Source: Micromonospora rifamycinica
GTDB taxonomy: Bacteria; Actinomycetota; Actinomycetes; Mycobacteriales; Micromonosporaceae
Reading direction: 5' to 3'
Length of the DNA stretch: 64,000 bases
Assembly (NCBI RefSeq): GCF_900090265.1
Contig: NZ_LT607752.1
Location: 3,224,001-3,288,000, forward strand
A model generated the notes under the pieces. That model saw only the letters and a list, made by a program, of their open reading frames with translations. It searched no databases and was not told the origin of the DNA. The first letter of the stretch is position 1, and each line of letters starts with the position of its first letter. Positions 16,914-24,890 of this stretch are shown piece after piece. The position numbers and the translations under genes are program-made.

Positions 16914-16948
16914 AAAGCCGGCACCAGTCCTGGACTGGTGCCGGCTTT
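16914..16948 (-). terminator. Rho-independent terminator of tRNA-Ala
   Basis: A perfect 17-base inverted repeat (AAAGCCGGCACCAGTCC and its complement) around a single base is followed on the minus strand by TTTTT. It lies 13 bases past the 3' end of the tRNA-Ala gene. It may also stop the plus-strand LmbU-like transcript, although its T tract is weaker in that direction. Confidence 0.85.
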
Positions 16949-16961
16949 GCGTCTACGCAAG

Positions 16962-17034
16962 TGGAGCCGAGGGGACTCGAACCCCTGACCCCCACACTGC
17001 CAGTGTGGTGCGCTACCAGCTGCGCCACGGCCCC
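16962..17034 (-). tRNA. tRNA-Ala (anticodon GGC)
   Basis: The minus strand folds as a full cloverleaf: acceptor GGGGCCG paired with CGGCTCC plus A73, a D arm with GCGCAGCTGGTAGCGC, an anticodon stem CCACA/TGTGG with loop CTGGCAG giving anticodon GGC, and a T arm with the GGTTCGAGTCC pattern. The length is 73 without CCA, which is not encoded. GGC reads Ala codon GCC, the commonest Ala codon here. It stands alone at the right border of the sugar cluster, a position often used by integrative elements, but no integrase or repeated att site is seen. Confidence 0.95.
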
Positions 17035-17142
17035 TTGCGGTAGTCCCGGTGTCCCGGGCACGGAGAGAACTATACACACGCCGCGCCGCATGGTCATCTC
17101 GCGGGGGTACCCCTGGACCGGCCCCCGGGGACGCCCGGTGGA

Positions 17143-17742
17143 TCAGTTCAGCGCCACGTCCGGAGGGAAGTGCGCGACCGCCGCCATCATGCCGCCCTGC
17201 CGGCGCAGCACCATCGGCCAGAGGTCGTCCGGACGGTCGACGAAGGCGTCGCCGGGCAGCGCGTCGAGCACGAACCAGGACCCGTCCTCGATCTCCTGCT
17301 CCAACTGCCCTGAGCCCCAACCGGAGTAGCCGGCGAAGACCCGGATGCCGCCGATGCTGTCCCGCATCCGCTCCGGATCGACCGACAGGTCGACGGTGCC
17401 GACCGCGCCGGAGATCGGCTGGAAGCCCTTCAGCCGCCGCATCGGGTGCCGCATCCGGGCCAGGCAGATCGCCGACTCCGGCTGCACGGGACCGCCCTCG
17501 AAGAGCACCGCCGGGTGCCGGGCCAGGTCGCTCCACTCACCGAGGACGTCCGCGACCGGGACCTCGGTGGCCCGGTTGAGCACCACCCCGAGCGCCCCGC
17601 CGGCCTCGTGGGCGACCAGCAGCACGACCGTACGGTCGAAGTTCGGATCCTTGAGGGCCGGTGTCGCGACCAGCAGCCGCCCGGTCATCGACTCCACGGC
17701 ACGACCGCTGATCGCCGGTCCCTCCCCCTGCGTGTCGGACAT
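17143..17742 (-). CDS. YqgE/AlgH family protein
   Basis: The 199-residue protein matches the YqgE/AlgH family (DUF179). It shows GRLLVATPALKDPNFDRTVVLLVAHEAGGALGVVLNRA near the N-terminus, VLFEGGPVQPES in the middle and RVFAGYSGWGSGQLEQE later, all family hallmarks. The molecular function is unsettled; a role in regulation has been proposed in some bacteria. The ATG at 17742 gives the usual family length. It is a single-gene unit downstream of nothing obvious on its strand, and diverges from the MTA phosphorylase-like gene. Confidence 0.9.
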   Translation of the reverse strand: MSDTQGEGPAISGRAVESMTGRLLVATPALKDPNFDRTVVLLVAHEAGGALGVVLNRATEVPVADVLGEWSDLARHPAVLFEGGPVQPESAICLARMRHPMRRLKGFQPISGAVGTVDLSVDPERMRDSIGGIRVFAGYSGWGSGQLEQEIEDGSWFVLDALPGDAFVDRPDDLWPMVLRRQGGMMAAVAHFPPDVALN

Positions 17743-17883
17743 CGTCAGCCGCGCACCGGGTCCGACAACCGGGCACCACCGACCATCCGTGCTGTCACCG
17801 CCATGCCTGGCACCATAGCCTGCACCCAGTGCGGTGGCTAAGGTCTGACCGACAGGTGATCGAGGGCGGTCGAGGGAGGGTCG

Positions 17884-18687
17884 ATGGTTCCGACGGCGGA
17901 TATCGCGGTGATCGGCGGTTCGGGGCTGTACGCGCTGCTCGACGACGCGACGGAACACCAGGTGGATACCCCGTACGGCACCCCCTCGGACGTGCTCACC
18001 ATCGCCTCGGTGGGCGGCCGGCCGGTGGCCTTCCTGCCCCGGCACGGGCGTGATCACCGCCACCCGCCGCACCGGATCCCCTACCGGGCGAACATGTGGG
18101 CGCTGCGGGCCCTGGGGGTACGCCAGGTGCTCGCCCCCTGTGCCGTCGGCGGGCTCCGCCCCGACCTCGGCCCCGGCACGTTCGTGGTGCCCGACCAGCT
18201 GGTCGACCGCACCAGCGGCCGGGTGCAGACCTACTACGACCAGGGCGCGGTGCACGTGGCGTTCGGTGACCCGTACTGCCCGGTGGGGCGGCGTGCGCTG
18301 CTCGACGCGGCGGCCGGGCGGGACGTACCGGCGGTCGACGGCGGCACGGTGGTGGTGGTCGAGGGCCCCCGCTTCTCCACCCGCGCGGAATCCCGCTGGT
18401 ACGCCTCGATGGGCGGCACGGTGGTCAACATGACCGGCCACCCGGAGGCCGTGCTCGCCCGCGAACTCGCCCTCTGCTACACCTCCATCGCCCTGGTCAC
18501 CGACCTGGACGCCGGGGTGGAGGCGGGCGAATCGGTCACCCAGGAGGAGGTCTTCCGGGTCTTCGGGGAGAACACCGACCGGCTGCGCGGCGTACTGCTG
18601 GACGCGGTGGCCGCCCTGCCCACCGACCGCGACTGCCCGTGCGGGCACGCGCTGGACGGCATCCGGACCCCGTTCCCGCTCCCCTGA
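17884..18687 (+). CDS. mtnP: S-methyl-5'-thioadenosine phosphorylase-like nucleoside phosphorylase
   Basis: The 267-residue protein belongs to the MTAP/PNP class of nucleoside phosphorylases. It has AVIGGSGLYAL at the N-terminus (phosphate-binding glycine/serine loop), FLPRHGRDHRHPPHRIPYRANMWAL and a VNMTGHPEAVLARE segment around the base and ribose site. It cleaves methylthioadenosine, or a related purine nucleoside, with phosphate in the methionine salvage pathway. Bacterial members of this group include both MTA- and 6-oxopurine-specific enzymes, and I cannot separate them here. GAGGGAGGG lies seven bases before the ATG. It is divergent from the YqgE gene. Confidence 0.85.
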   Translation: MVPTADIAVIGGSGLYALLDDATEHQVDTPYGTPSDVLTIASVGGRPVAFLPRHGRDHRHPPHRIPYRANMWALRALGVRQVLAPCAVGGLRPDLGPGTFVVPDQLVDRTSGRVQTYYDQGAVHVAFGDPYCPVGRRALLDAAAGRDVPAVDGGTVVVVEGPRFSTRAESRWYASMGGTVVNMTGHPEAVLARELALCYTSIALVTDLDAGVEAGESVTQEEVFRVFGENTDRLRGVLLDAVAALPTDRDCPCGHALDGIRTPFPLP

Positions 18688-18853
18688 GCGGCTGCCCCGC
18701 ACCAGCGCCCCCACCTGGCACGGACGCAGGTGACAGCCGGCAAAGCACCCGAACCGCCGCCTGCCGCCCGGTAGATTCGGCAGCTCGGGGGCGGATCACC
18801 GGATTCCCGACGGGCAACGGCACGGGCCGGCGGGGGACACGGAGGCGGGGGCG

Positions 18854-20449
18854 ATGGCGACCGTCCGGGAGACCACCTACGACCTGCTCCGTGCCCTCGA
18901 CCTGACCACGGTCTTCGGCAACCCCGGCTCGACCGAGGAGCCCTTCCTCCAGGAATTCCCGGCCGACTTCCACTACGTGCACGCCCTGCACGAGGGCTCG
19001 GCGGTCGCCATGGCCGACGGGTACGCACAGGCCACCGGCCGGCCCGCCCACGTCAACCTGCACACCGCCCCGGGCACCGGCAACGGCATGGGCAACCTCG
19101 TCACCGCCTGGCACAACCGGACCCCGCTGCTCGTCACCGCCGGGCAGCAGAGCCGGGAGATGCTGCTGATGGAGCCCCGACTGGCCAACCGGCAGCCGAC
19201 CGAGCTGCCCCGGCCGTACGTGAAGTGGAGCCACGAGCCGGCGCGGGCGCAGGACGTGCCGGCGGCCTTCATGCGGGCGTACGCGACGGCGGCGCAACCG
19301 CCGGCCGGCCCGGTCTACCTCTCCCTGCCGCTCGACGACTGGCATCAGCCGGCGGACCCGCCCCCGCAGGTGCGGACGGTGGCCACCAGGTTCGCCCCCG
19401 ACCCGCGCCGGCTGGGGGAGTTCGCCGCGGCGTTGTCGGCGGCGCGCCATCCCGTGCTGGTGCTCGGCGCGGCGGTGGACCGGGCCGACGCCTGGCCGGT
19501 GGCGGTGGCGGTGGCGGAACGGCTCGCCGCCCCGGTCTGGTCCGCGCCGGCACCGGAGCGGGCCGCCTTCCCCGAGCACCACCCGCACTACCGGGGGGTG
19601 CTGCCGTACGCGATCGCGCCGCTGGCCGCGCAGCTCACCGGGCACGACGTCGTGCTGGTGGTCGGTGCGCCGGTGTTCCGCTACTACCCCCACGTGCCCG
19701 GTGACCACCTGCCACCGGGAGCCCGGCTGCTGCACGTCACCGACGACCCGGACGAGGCGGCCCGCGCCCCGGTCGGCGACAGCCTGCTCGGCGACGCCGG
19801 GCTGACCCTGACCGCACTGCTGGACCTGCTGCCGGCGACCGACCGGCCGCCACCCGCGCCCCGCCCGACGCCGCCGCCCCCGGTGCCGGCAGATCCGCCG
19901 GACGCGGACGCGCTCTTCGCCGCCTTGGCCGCCTGCTGGCCCGCCGACGCGGTGCTGGTGCAGGAGTCGCCGTCCAACCTGGCGGCGCTGCGTCGTCGGC
20001 TCCCGGTCACCAGGCCGGCGTCGTACTTCACCATGGCCAGCGGCGGGCTCGGCTACGGGCTGCCGGCCGCCGTGGGTATCGCCCTCGCCGAACGCGACAC
20101 CGGGCGGGGACGGCCGGTGGTGGCGGTGATCGGGGACGGTTCCTTCCACTACTCGGTGCAGGCGCTGTGGACCGCCGCGCGGTTGCGGCTGCCGGTGGTC
20201 GTGCTGGTCCCGGTGAACCAGCAGTACGCCATCCTCAAGGCGTTCGCCGAGCTGAAGTCCACCCCCGGCGTGCCCGGCCTGGACCTGCCGGGCCTGGACC
20301 TCACCGCCGTCGCCCGGGGCTACGGCTGCGCCACCCGCGTCGTCGACACCCTGGACGACCTGCCCGACGCGCTGACCGGCGCACTACACGCCGACCAGCC
20401 GACCGTCCTGGCCACACCCATCAGCACCAAGATCCCCAAACTCCTCTAA
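18854..20449 (+). CDS. mdlC: Thiamine-diphosphate decarboxylase, benzoylformate decarboxylase-like
   Basis: The 531-residue protein has the three domains of ThDP 2-keto-acid decarboxylases. The N-terminal PYR domain has VFGNPGSTEEPFL with the conserved Glu at the HEGSAVAMADG region. The C-terminal PP domain has the metal motif VIGDGSFHYS... then PVNQQYAILKAF. The pattern and length match benzoylformate decarboxylase (MdlC), which makes benzaldehyde and CO2, although oxalyl-CoA or other 2-keto acids remain possible. No mandelate racemase or dehydrogenase genes are nearby, so the physiological substrate is uncertain. GGAGG precedes the ATG. It ends about 90 bases before palindromic repeat copy A. 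Confidence 0.85.
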   Translation: MATVRETTYDLLRALDLTTVFGNPGSTEEPFLQEFPADFHYVHALHEGSAVAMADGYAQATGRPAHVNLHTAPGTGNGMGNLVTAWHNRTPLLVTAGQQSREMLLMEPRLANRQPTELPRPYVKWSHEPARAQDVPAAFMRAYATAAQPPAGPVYLSLPLDDWHQPADPPPQVRTVATRFAPDPRRLGEFAAALSAARHPVLVLGAAVDRADAWPVAVAVAERLAAPVWSAPAPERAAFPEHHPHYRGVLPYAIAPLAAQLTGHDVVLVVGAPVFRYYPHVPGDHLPPGARLLHVTDDPDEAARAPVGDSLLGDAGLTLTALLDLLPATDRPPPAPRPTPPPPVPADPPDADALFAALAACWPADAVLVQESPSNLAALRRRLPVTRPASYFTMASGGLGYGLPAAVGIALAERDTGRGRPVVAVIGDGSFHYSVQALWTAARLRLPVVVLVPVNQQYAILKAFAELKSTPGVPGLDLPGLDLTAVARGYGCATRVVDTLDDLPDALTGALHADQPTVLATPISTKIPKLL

Positions 20450-20537
20450 ACCCCACCCACCTCCACCCACCCACCCACCCACCTCCACCCTCGCCCCGCG
20501 TCGCCCCGTCTCGCTCCGGTGCGCCCCGGCTCGCCCC

Positions 20538-20597
20538 GGTGATCAAGAGATTTGGGTCAACTCTGGAGATCAACATGACGCAAACTTCTTGATCACC
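20538..20597 (+). repeat. 60-bp palindromic repeat, copy A
   Basis: Two 22-base arms (left GGTGATCAAGAGATTTGGGT..., right its complement with three mismatches) flank a 16-base loop, ACTCTGGAGATCAACA. It lies between the convergent mdlC-like gene and the lipoprotein gene, where it could act as a two-way terminator. Three more copies occur at 21808, 31898 and 37462. The loop GGAGATC gives it a plus orientation. Confidence 0.9.
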
Positions 20598-20655
20598 GGC
20601 CCGGGTCGTCGTGGTCCGGGAGGCCCCCGGGGGTGGGGGTGGGTCCGGGGGCGGG

Positions 20656-21708
20656 TCAGTGGGCGGCGAGGGTGAGCACTCGACCGGTGGCGACGTCGAG
20701 CACCGGGCGCGTGCCGAGCGGTGCCGCCAACGTCACGGTGACCGGCTTGAGCACGGCGAGCTCGATGCACTCCCCGGTGCCGGGGACCGTCCCACCGCCG
20801 ACCACCACCACGTCGTCACCCTCCCGCACCAGGGCGGCGGGTCCGCTGTCGCAGGCCCCCAGGGCGACGTCGTACGTCAACCGGTCGCCGTCGACCCGTC
20901 GGAGCCGGTCGACGCCGGCCACGCCGCCCGGAAGGGTCCGGCTCGGGATCGCCGGCACGGGCACGGCGGTGACCGCCCGGGGGGCCACCGCGAGCCGGGC
21001 CACCGCAGTGGTCAGCTCCGCCACGGTGAACAACCAGGCCGGCACCGCCGCGATCCCCCGGCTGGTGCGTACCTCGGCGGTGCCCAGGGTCACGCCGGTG
21101 ACCGTGAGCGGGACACAGGCGGTGGCGGCCCGGGTGGCGACCGGATCATCCGGCCGGCCGGCGACGGCCGGCGAGGGAGCCGGCGGCACCCGGGGCCGCC
21201 CCTCGCACGGCGGCGGATCCCCCTGGTCCAGTTGCCGGTACGCCTCGGCCGCACTGATCAGGGGGACGCTCAGGGCACCGTCCGGAAAGCGGATCGCCGC
21301 ATCCGCGGGGACGACGGTCGGGAGTTCGATCTGATCCCGGTACCAGCCGGAGCGGAAGGCCGTCTCGGTGTCGGCGTCGAAGCCGGGATCCCCGGTGAGC
21401 ACGGTGGCGTCCTGCAGCGGCAGGTACCCGGTCGACCAGTCGGGGCCGGGCCGCCAGGCCCCGGCGACCTCGGCGGCTCGCCGGTCGAATTCCTCCCCCT
21501 GCCGGTCCGCGCCACCAGTAGCTCCACCCACCACCGCCCCACCCGACGCAGCCCCACCCGCCACCGACCCACCCGGCACGGACCCACCCGACGCAGGCCC
21601 ACCCGGCACGGACCCACCCGACGCAGGCCCACCCGGCACGGAGCCCGCCGGCGCACACCCCGCCACCCCCACCAGGATCCCCAGCCCCACCAGCACAAGT
21701 CGACGCAT
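20656..21708 (-). CDS. Putative lipoprotein with a Gly/Pro/Ser repeat tract
   Basis: The 350-residue protein begins MRRLVLVGLGILVGVAGC, a clear lipobox signal whose Cys would be lipid-anchored outside the membrane. It is followed by a tract of repeated GG-S-V-P-GG-P-A-S units (21558-21655) of low complexity, then a globular part of about 290 residues with four Cys that I do not recognise. No known enzyme motif is visible. The ATG at 21708 gives the expected signal sequence; the longer upstream open frame is not needed. It is flanked by palindromic repeats A and B and has no obvious operon partner. It is probably a cell-envelope protein of unknown role. Confidence 0.75.
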   Translation of the reverse strand: MRRLVLVGLGILVGVAGCAPAGSVPGGPASGGSVPGGPASGGSVPGGSVAGGAASGGAVVGGATGGADRQGEEFDRRAAEVAGAWRPGPDWSTGYLPLQDATVLTGDPGFDADTETAFRSGWYRDQIELPTVVPADAAIRFPDGALSVPLISAAEAYRQLDQGDPPPCEGRPRVPPAPSPAVAGRPDDPVATRAATACVPLTVTGVTLGTAEVRTSRGIAAVPAWLFTVAELTTAVARLAVAPRAVTAVPVPAIPSRTLPGGVAGVDRLRRVDGDRLTYDVALGACDSGPAALVREGDDVVVVGGGTVPGTGECIELAVLKPVTVTLAAPLGTRPVLDVATGRVLTLAAH

Positions 21709-21807
21709 ACCCCCTGAGACGCCCACCCACCCCCACCGGTTCCCACCCCACCCCCTCTCGTCCCACCCCCTCTCATCCCACCCCACCCCGCCCCCCGCCC
21801 CCGCCCC

Positions 21808-21867
21808 GTTGATCAAGAGGTTCAGGTCAGCCGTCGAGATCAAATTGACCTAAACCTCTTGATCAAC
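21808..21867 (+). repeat. 60-bp palindromic repeat, copy B
   Basis: The 22-base arms (GTTGATCAAGAGGTTCAGGT...) match with one mismatch; the pairing extends a further six bases outward (21802-21873). The loop is GCCGTCGAGATCAAAT, 16 bases as in the other copies. It lies upstream of the minus-strand lipoprotein gene and downstream of tmRNA. Confidence 0.92.
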
Positions 21868-21910
21868 GGGGCGAGAGAGGCGGGGGCAGGGCGGCCGGGG
21901 GGACTGGAGT

Positions 21911-21970
21911 GGGGGTGGGGGTGGGGGTGGGGGTGGGGGTGGGAGCGGGGGCGGGGGCGGGGGTGGGAGG
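21911..21970 (+). repeat. Hexanucleotide G-rich tandem repeat
   Basis: Ten hexamer units occur in a row: five exact GGGGGT units, then GGGAGC, two GGGGGC, one GGGGGT and GGGAGG. Runs of five G separated by single T or C bases can form a G-quadruplex on the plus strand. It sits about 40 bases beyond the terminator of tmRNA and 40 bases from repeat copy B. A regulatory role is only inferred. Confidence 0.9.
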
Positions 21971-22012
21971 AGGGGGCCAGGGCCGGGGAAGGTGGGCAAT
22001 GGGCCGGGATGG

Positions 22013-22048
22013 CGATGCGCCCCGGTCCTTGAGGACCGGGGCGCATCG
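22013..22048 (-). terminator. tmRNA terminator hairpin
   Basis: A perfect 16-base stem (CGATGCGCCCCGGTCC and its complement) with a TTGA loop begins two bases past the 3' end of tmRNA on the minus strand. No strong T tract follows, which is common for GC-rich actinobacterial terminators. Confidence 0.8.
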
Positions 22049-22050
22049 TG

Positions 22051-22426
22051 TGGTGGAGGTGCCGGGAATCGAACCCGGGTCCTTCGCCGGTTTGTCAGGG
22101 CTTCTCCGAGCGCAGCTCGCTATGCCTCTACTCGGCCCCACCGCTCACGCGAGCAAGTTGGTGTGACGGGCCCAGTCGCTGATTGATCTCGCCGCACGGA
22201 CCCCGCGACCGGGTCCGGTTGGCCAGCCTTCTAGCTGATGCCGGCGAACTGGGACGAAGGCGTTCCCAGGCCGACAGACTCACTACTCGCCTCAGGCGGC
22301 GAGAGCGAAGTCAGCGCGATTTTGCTTGGCGCTTATTGGTTTCCGACGACCGATTCTCGAGACGACGTCGGCTTCCTCGGCTCGCTTCCCCTGTCGCTGC
22401 GTACGAAGTCGAAACCAGTCACCCCC
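22051..22426 (-). ncRNA. ssrA: Transfer-messenger RNA (tmRNA)
   Basis: On the minus strand the 5' end GGGGGTGACTGGTTTCGAC and the 3' end GGTTCGATTCCCGGCACCTCCACCA form the tRNA-like domain, with GGGGGTG pairing to CACCTCC and an encoded CCA. The mRNA-like part contains an open frame ending AKQNRADFALAA followed by TGA (near 22300), the proteolysis tag, ending in the typical ALAA. The exact resume codon is uncertain. tmRNA works with SmpB, encoded about 100 bases upstream on the same strand, to free ribosomes stalled on broken mRNA. It is 376 bases long, close to other actinobacterial tmRNAs. Confidence 0.95.
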
Positions 22427-22530
22427 TCGACGGGCCGCCGATGTGGCGGCACTGACCAGACTAACGCCTGCCGCAACGGGTTTCATCCCGAGGCCCGGGT
22501 CGGCGCGTCGAGCCCGACAAAAGGTGTGAA

Positions 22531-23010
22531 TCAGTCGTCCATCCCCTTGCCCCGGCGACCGGACACCCGGGCGATCTCCCGGTCGGCGTCCCGCTTGGCG
22601 AGGTCCTGCCGCTTGTCGTACGACTTCTTGCCCTTGGCCAGGGCGATCTCCACCTTGGCCCAGCCGTCGGAGAAGTAGACCTGCAACGGGACCATGGTCA
22701 GGCCACCCTCGCGGGTCTTGCCGATCAACTTGTCGATCTCCAACCGCTTCAGCAGCAGCTTGCGGGTACGCCGGGGCTCGTGGTTGGTCCACGTGCCCTG
22801 GGTGTACTCCGGGATGTGCATGCCGTGCAGGAACAGCTCGCCGTCGCGCTCCTGGGCGAAGGCGTCGACCAGCGAGGCCCGCCCGGCGCGCAGCGACTTG
22901 ACCTCGGTGCCGGTCAACGCCATGCCCGCCTCGTAGGTGTCGAGGATGGCGTAGTCGTGGCGGGCCTTCCGGTTGGAGGCGACCACCTTGCGGCCCTTTT
23001 CCCGTGGCAT
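22531..23010 (-). CDS. smpB: SsrA-binding protein SmpB
   Basis: The 159-residue protein is SmpB, which binds tmRNA and places it in the empty A site of stalled ribosomes. It shows [30 protein letters not shown] and [11 protein letters not shown], and the C-terminal lysine/arginine-rich helix. I choose the ATG at 23010, because GGAGGGAGG lies about nine bases upstream and the length fits; the GTG at 23019 would touch that site. Its gene partner, tmRNA, follows. Upstream are ftsX and ftsE, the common actinobacterial order. Confidence 0.95.
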   Translation of the reverse strand: MPREKGRKVVASNRKARHDYAILDTYEAGMALTGTEVKSLRAGRASLVDAFAQERDGELFLHGMHIPEYTQGTWTNHEPRRTRKLLLKRLEIDKLIGKTREGGLTMVPLQVYFSDGWAKVEIALAKGKKSYDKRQDLAKRDADREIARVSGRRGKGMDD

Positions 23011-23083
23011 CCGGCGCACCTCCCTCCTGGTACGCGCACCGACCGTCCGGTCGGCGAGCGGGGATCATGCTACCCGAACGACA

Positions 23084-23125
23084 AGGACCCTCCCCCGCCG
23101 TTTCTTCCCGGCGGGGGAGGGTCCT
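23084..23125 (-). terminator. Terminator after ftsX
   Basis: A perfect 17-base stem (AGGACCCTCCCCCGCCG and its complement) with an eight-base TTTCTTCC loop lies about 20 bases past the ftsX stop on the minus strand. It separates the ftsEX operon from smpB. Confidence 0.75.
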
Positions 23126-23145
23126 CACGGAGAGCCCTGCGGCGA

Positions 23146-24021
23146 CTAGACCCGCAGGTAGAAGCGGAGCGTGACCCAGGCGGTGGCGGCGCTGATCAGG
23201 CCGCCGACGCCGGCCATCAGCGGGAACATCAGGAAGATGTCCGACCACTGGATCGGCGAGAGCAGCCCCTCCAGCGCCTTCAACGAACCACTGAACAGCA
23301 ACTGCTTGGCGCCGATCAGCGCGATCAGGCCCAGCAACGAACCGATCAGGCCGGCGACCACCGCCTCCAGCACGAACGGCGCCTGGATGAACCAGTTCGA
23401 CGCGCCGACCAGCTTCATGACCGCGACCTCACGCCGCTTGCTGTACGCGGCCACCTGGATCGTGTTCGCCACCAGCAGCAGCGCGGCGATGGCCATCACC
23501 ACGGCGGCGGCCAGCGCGATGTTCTGGATCGCGGTGAGCACGTTGAAGATCTTGTCCAGCAGCCGGCTCTGGTCGACGATCACGTCGACCCCCTCGGTGC
23601 CCTGGTACTGGTCGTAGATGTTCTTGTACTGCTCCGGGTTGACCAGCTTCAACCGGAACGACTCGGGCAGCAGGTCCGGCTTCACGGCGTTCACCAGGTC
23701 GGGCGCGTCCTGGTACATCTCCTTGAAGGTCTTGTACGCCTCGTCCTTGTTGACGTAGAGGACCTCCTTGACCAGGGGGTCGCTCTTCAGCTTGGCATCG
23801 AGGTCGGTGCGCTGCTGCTCGGTGACGTCGGTCTTCAGGAAGATCGAGACTTCGACGTTCTTGTAGTAGAGGTCCTTCATGTCGCCGACCTGTTTGTACA
23901 TCAGGCCACTGGCGCCGAGCATGGTCAGCGAGACCGCCATCGTGATGATCATCGCGATGGTCATGGTCACGTTGCGCCACAGTCCGACCAGCACTTCGGA
24001 CAGGACGTACTTCATCCGCAT
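23146..24021 (-). CDS. ftsX: Cell division ABC transporter permease FtsX
   Basis: The 291-residue protein is FtsX, the membrane partner of FtsE at the division site. It starts with the conserved MRMKYVLSEVLVGLWRN lead and a first membrane helix, then a large extracellular loop (about 60-165) with DVTEQQRTDLDAKL. Three more membrane helices lie in the C-terminal third, around LAAAVVMAIAALLLV, VLEAVVAGLIGSLLGLIAL and the end. The complex is thought to activate cell-wall hydrolases, such as RipC in mycobacteria. It follows ftsE by 70 bases on the same strand. Confidence 0.95.
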   Translation of the reverse strand: MRMKYVLSEVLVGLWRNVTMTIAMIITMAVSLTMLGASGLMYKQVGDMKDLYYKNVEVSIFLKTDVTEQQRTDLDAKLKSDPLVKEVLYVNKDEAYKTFKEMYQDAPDLVNAVKPDLLPESFRLKLVNPEQYKNIYDQYQGTEGVDVIVDQSRLLDKIFNVLTAIQNIALAAAVVMAIAALLLVANTIQVAAYSKRREVAVMKLVGASNWFIQAPFVLEAVVAGLIGSLLGLIALIGAKQLLFSGSLKALEGLLSPIQWSDIFLMFPLMAGVGGLISAATAWVTLRFYLRV

Positions 24022-24091
24022 CGGGTGTTCCTCCGGCTCTCCGGCGTGAGGTGTTCGTCGTCAGGTCGTACGGCAGGGGTGGAGCGTCGGC

Positions 24092-24772
24092 TCACCCGTA
24101 GACGCCGCGCGCCTGGTCGCGCACGATACGGCCGCTCTCGATCTCGACGACCCGGCGGCGCATCTGGTTCACGATGTTGGAGTCGTGCGTGACCATCACG
24201 ACGGTCGTGCCGGTGCGGTTGATCCGGTCCAGCAGGCGCATGATCTCGATCGAGGTGTCCGGGTCCAGGTTTCCGGTCGGCTCGTCCGCCAGCAGGATCA
24301 GCGGTCGGTTCACGAACGCCCGCGCCACCGCGACCCGCTGCTGCTCACCACCGGAGAGCTCGTGCGGGTAGCGGTGCTCCTTGCCACCGAGACCGACCAA
24401 CTCCAGCACCTCGGGCACGACCCGGCGGGCCACCGCCTTGGTCTTGCCGATCACCTCCAGGGCGAACGCCACGTTCTCGTAGGCGGTGCGGTTCGGCAGC
24501 AGCCGGAAGTCCTGGAAGACACAGCCGATGGAACGCCGGAAGTGGGGTCGCTTCCAGGACCGCATCGAGGTGACGTCCTTGCCGTTGACGACGACGCGGC
24601 CCTTGTTGGGGGCGACCTCGTGCAGCAGCATCTTGATGATCGTGGACTTACCGGAGCCGGATGGCCCGATGAAGAAGACGAACTCGCCCTTCTCGATCGA
24701 GACGGACACGTTGTCGAGCGAAGGCCGGGACGCCTTCGGGTACGTCTTCGTCACTTGCTCAAGCTGAATCAC
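24092..24772 (-). CDS. ftsE: Cell division ATP-binding protein FtsE
   Basis: The 226-residue protein is the ABC ATPase of FtsEX. The Walker A motif is GPSGSGKST (about 35-43), the signature is [15 protein letters not shown], Walker B is [10 protein letters not shown], and the switch His is in MVTHD. It powers FtsX and is cytoplasmic at the inner face of the membrane. I use the GTG at 24772, which gives the usual family N-terminus [12 protein letters not shown]; no strong ribosome site is present, so the message may be leaderless or have a weak site. It heads the ftsEX operon downstream of prfB. Confidence 0.95.
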   Translation of the reverse strand: MIQLEQVTKTYPKASRPSLDNVSVSIEKGEFVFFIGPSGSGKSTIIKMLLHEVAPNKGRVVVNGKDVTSMRSWKRPHFRRSIGCVFQDFRLLPNRTAYENVAFALEVIGKTKAVARRVVPEVLELVGLGGKEHRYPHELSGGEQQRVAVARAFVNRPLILLADEPTGNLDPDTSIEIMRLLDRINRTGTTVVMVTHDSNIVNQMRRRVVEIESGRIVRDQARGVYG

Positions 24773-24890
24773 GGGTGGTGAGTCTACGCGGTGTAACCGC
24801 AGAGCCAAGTGGCACGCCCCGCCGATGCGAGGCGCGTCATCGATTCACCCGGTCAGCCCGAGATCGACGACGCGCCCCGTCCACGACCGG

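Larger units (their letters stand above)
21709..22050 (+). other. Non-coding C- and G-rich gap containing repeat B and a G-tract
   Basis: This gap of about 340 bases upstream of the lipoprotein gene contains C-rich sequence (21720-21805), palindromic repeat copy B (21808-21867), a run of hexamer G repeats (21911-21970) and the tmRNA terminator (22013-22048). I see no credible gene in it. Confidence 0.7.

Noticed and set aside
16962..17034. Integrated prophage or integrative element at tRNA-Ala
   Set aside because: No integrase, excisionase pair, replication or structural phage genes are present. The small HTH gene at 30920 is far away and has core neighbours.
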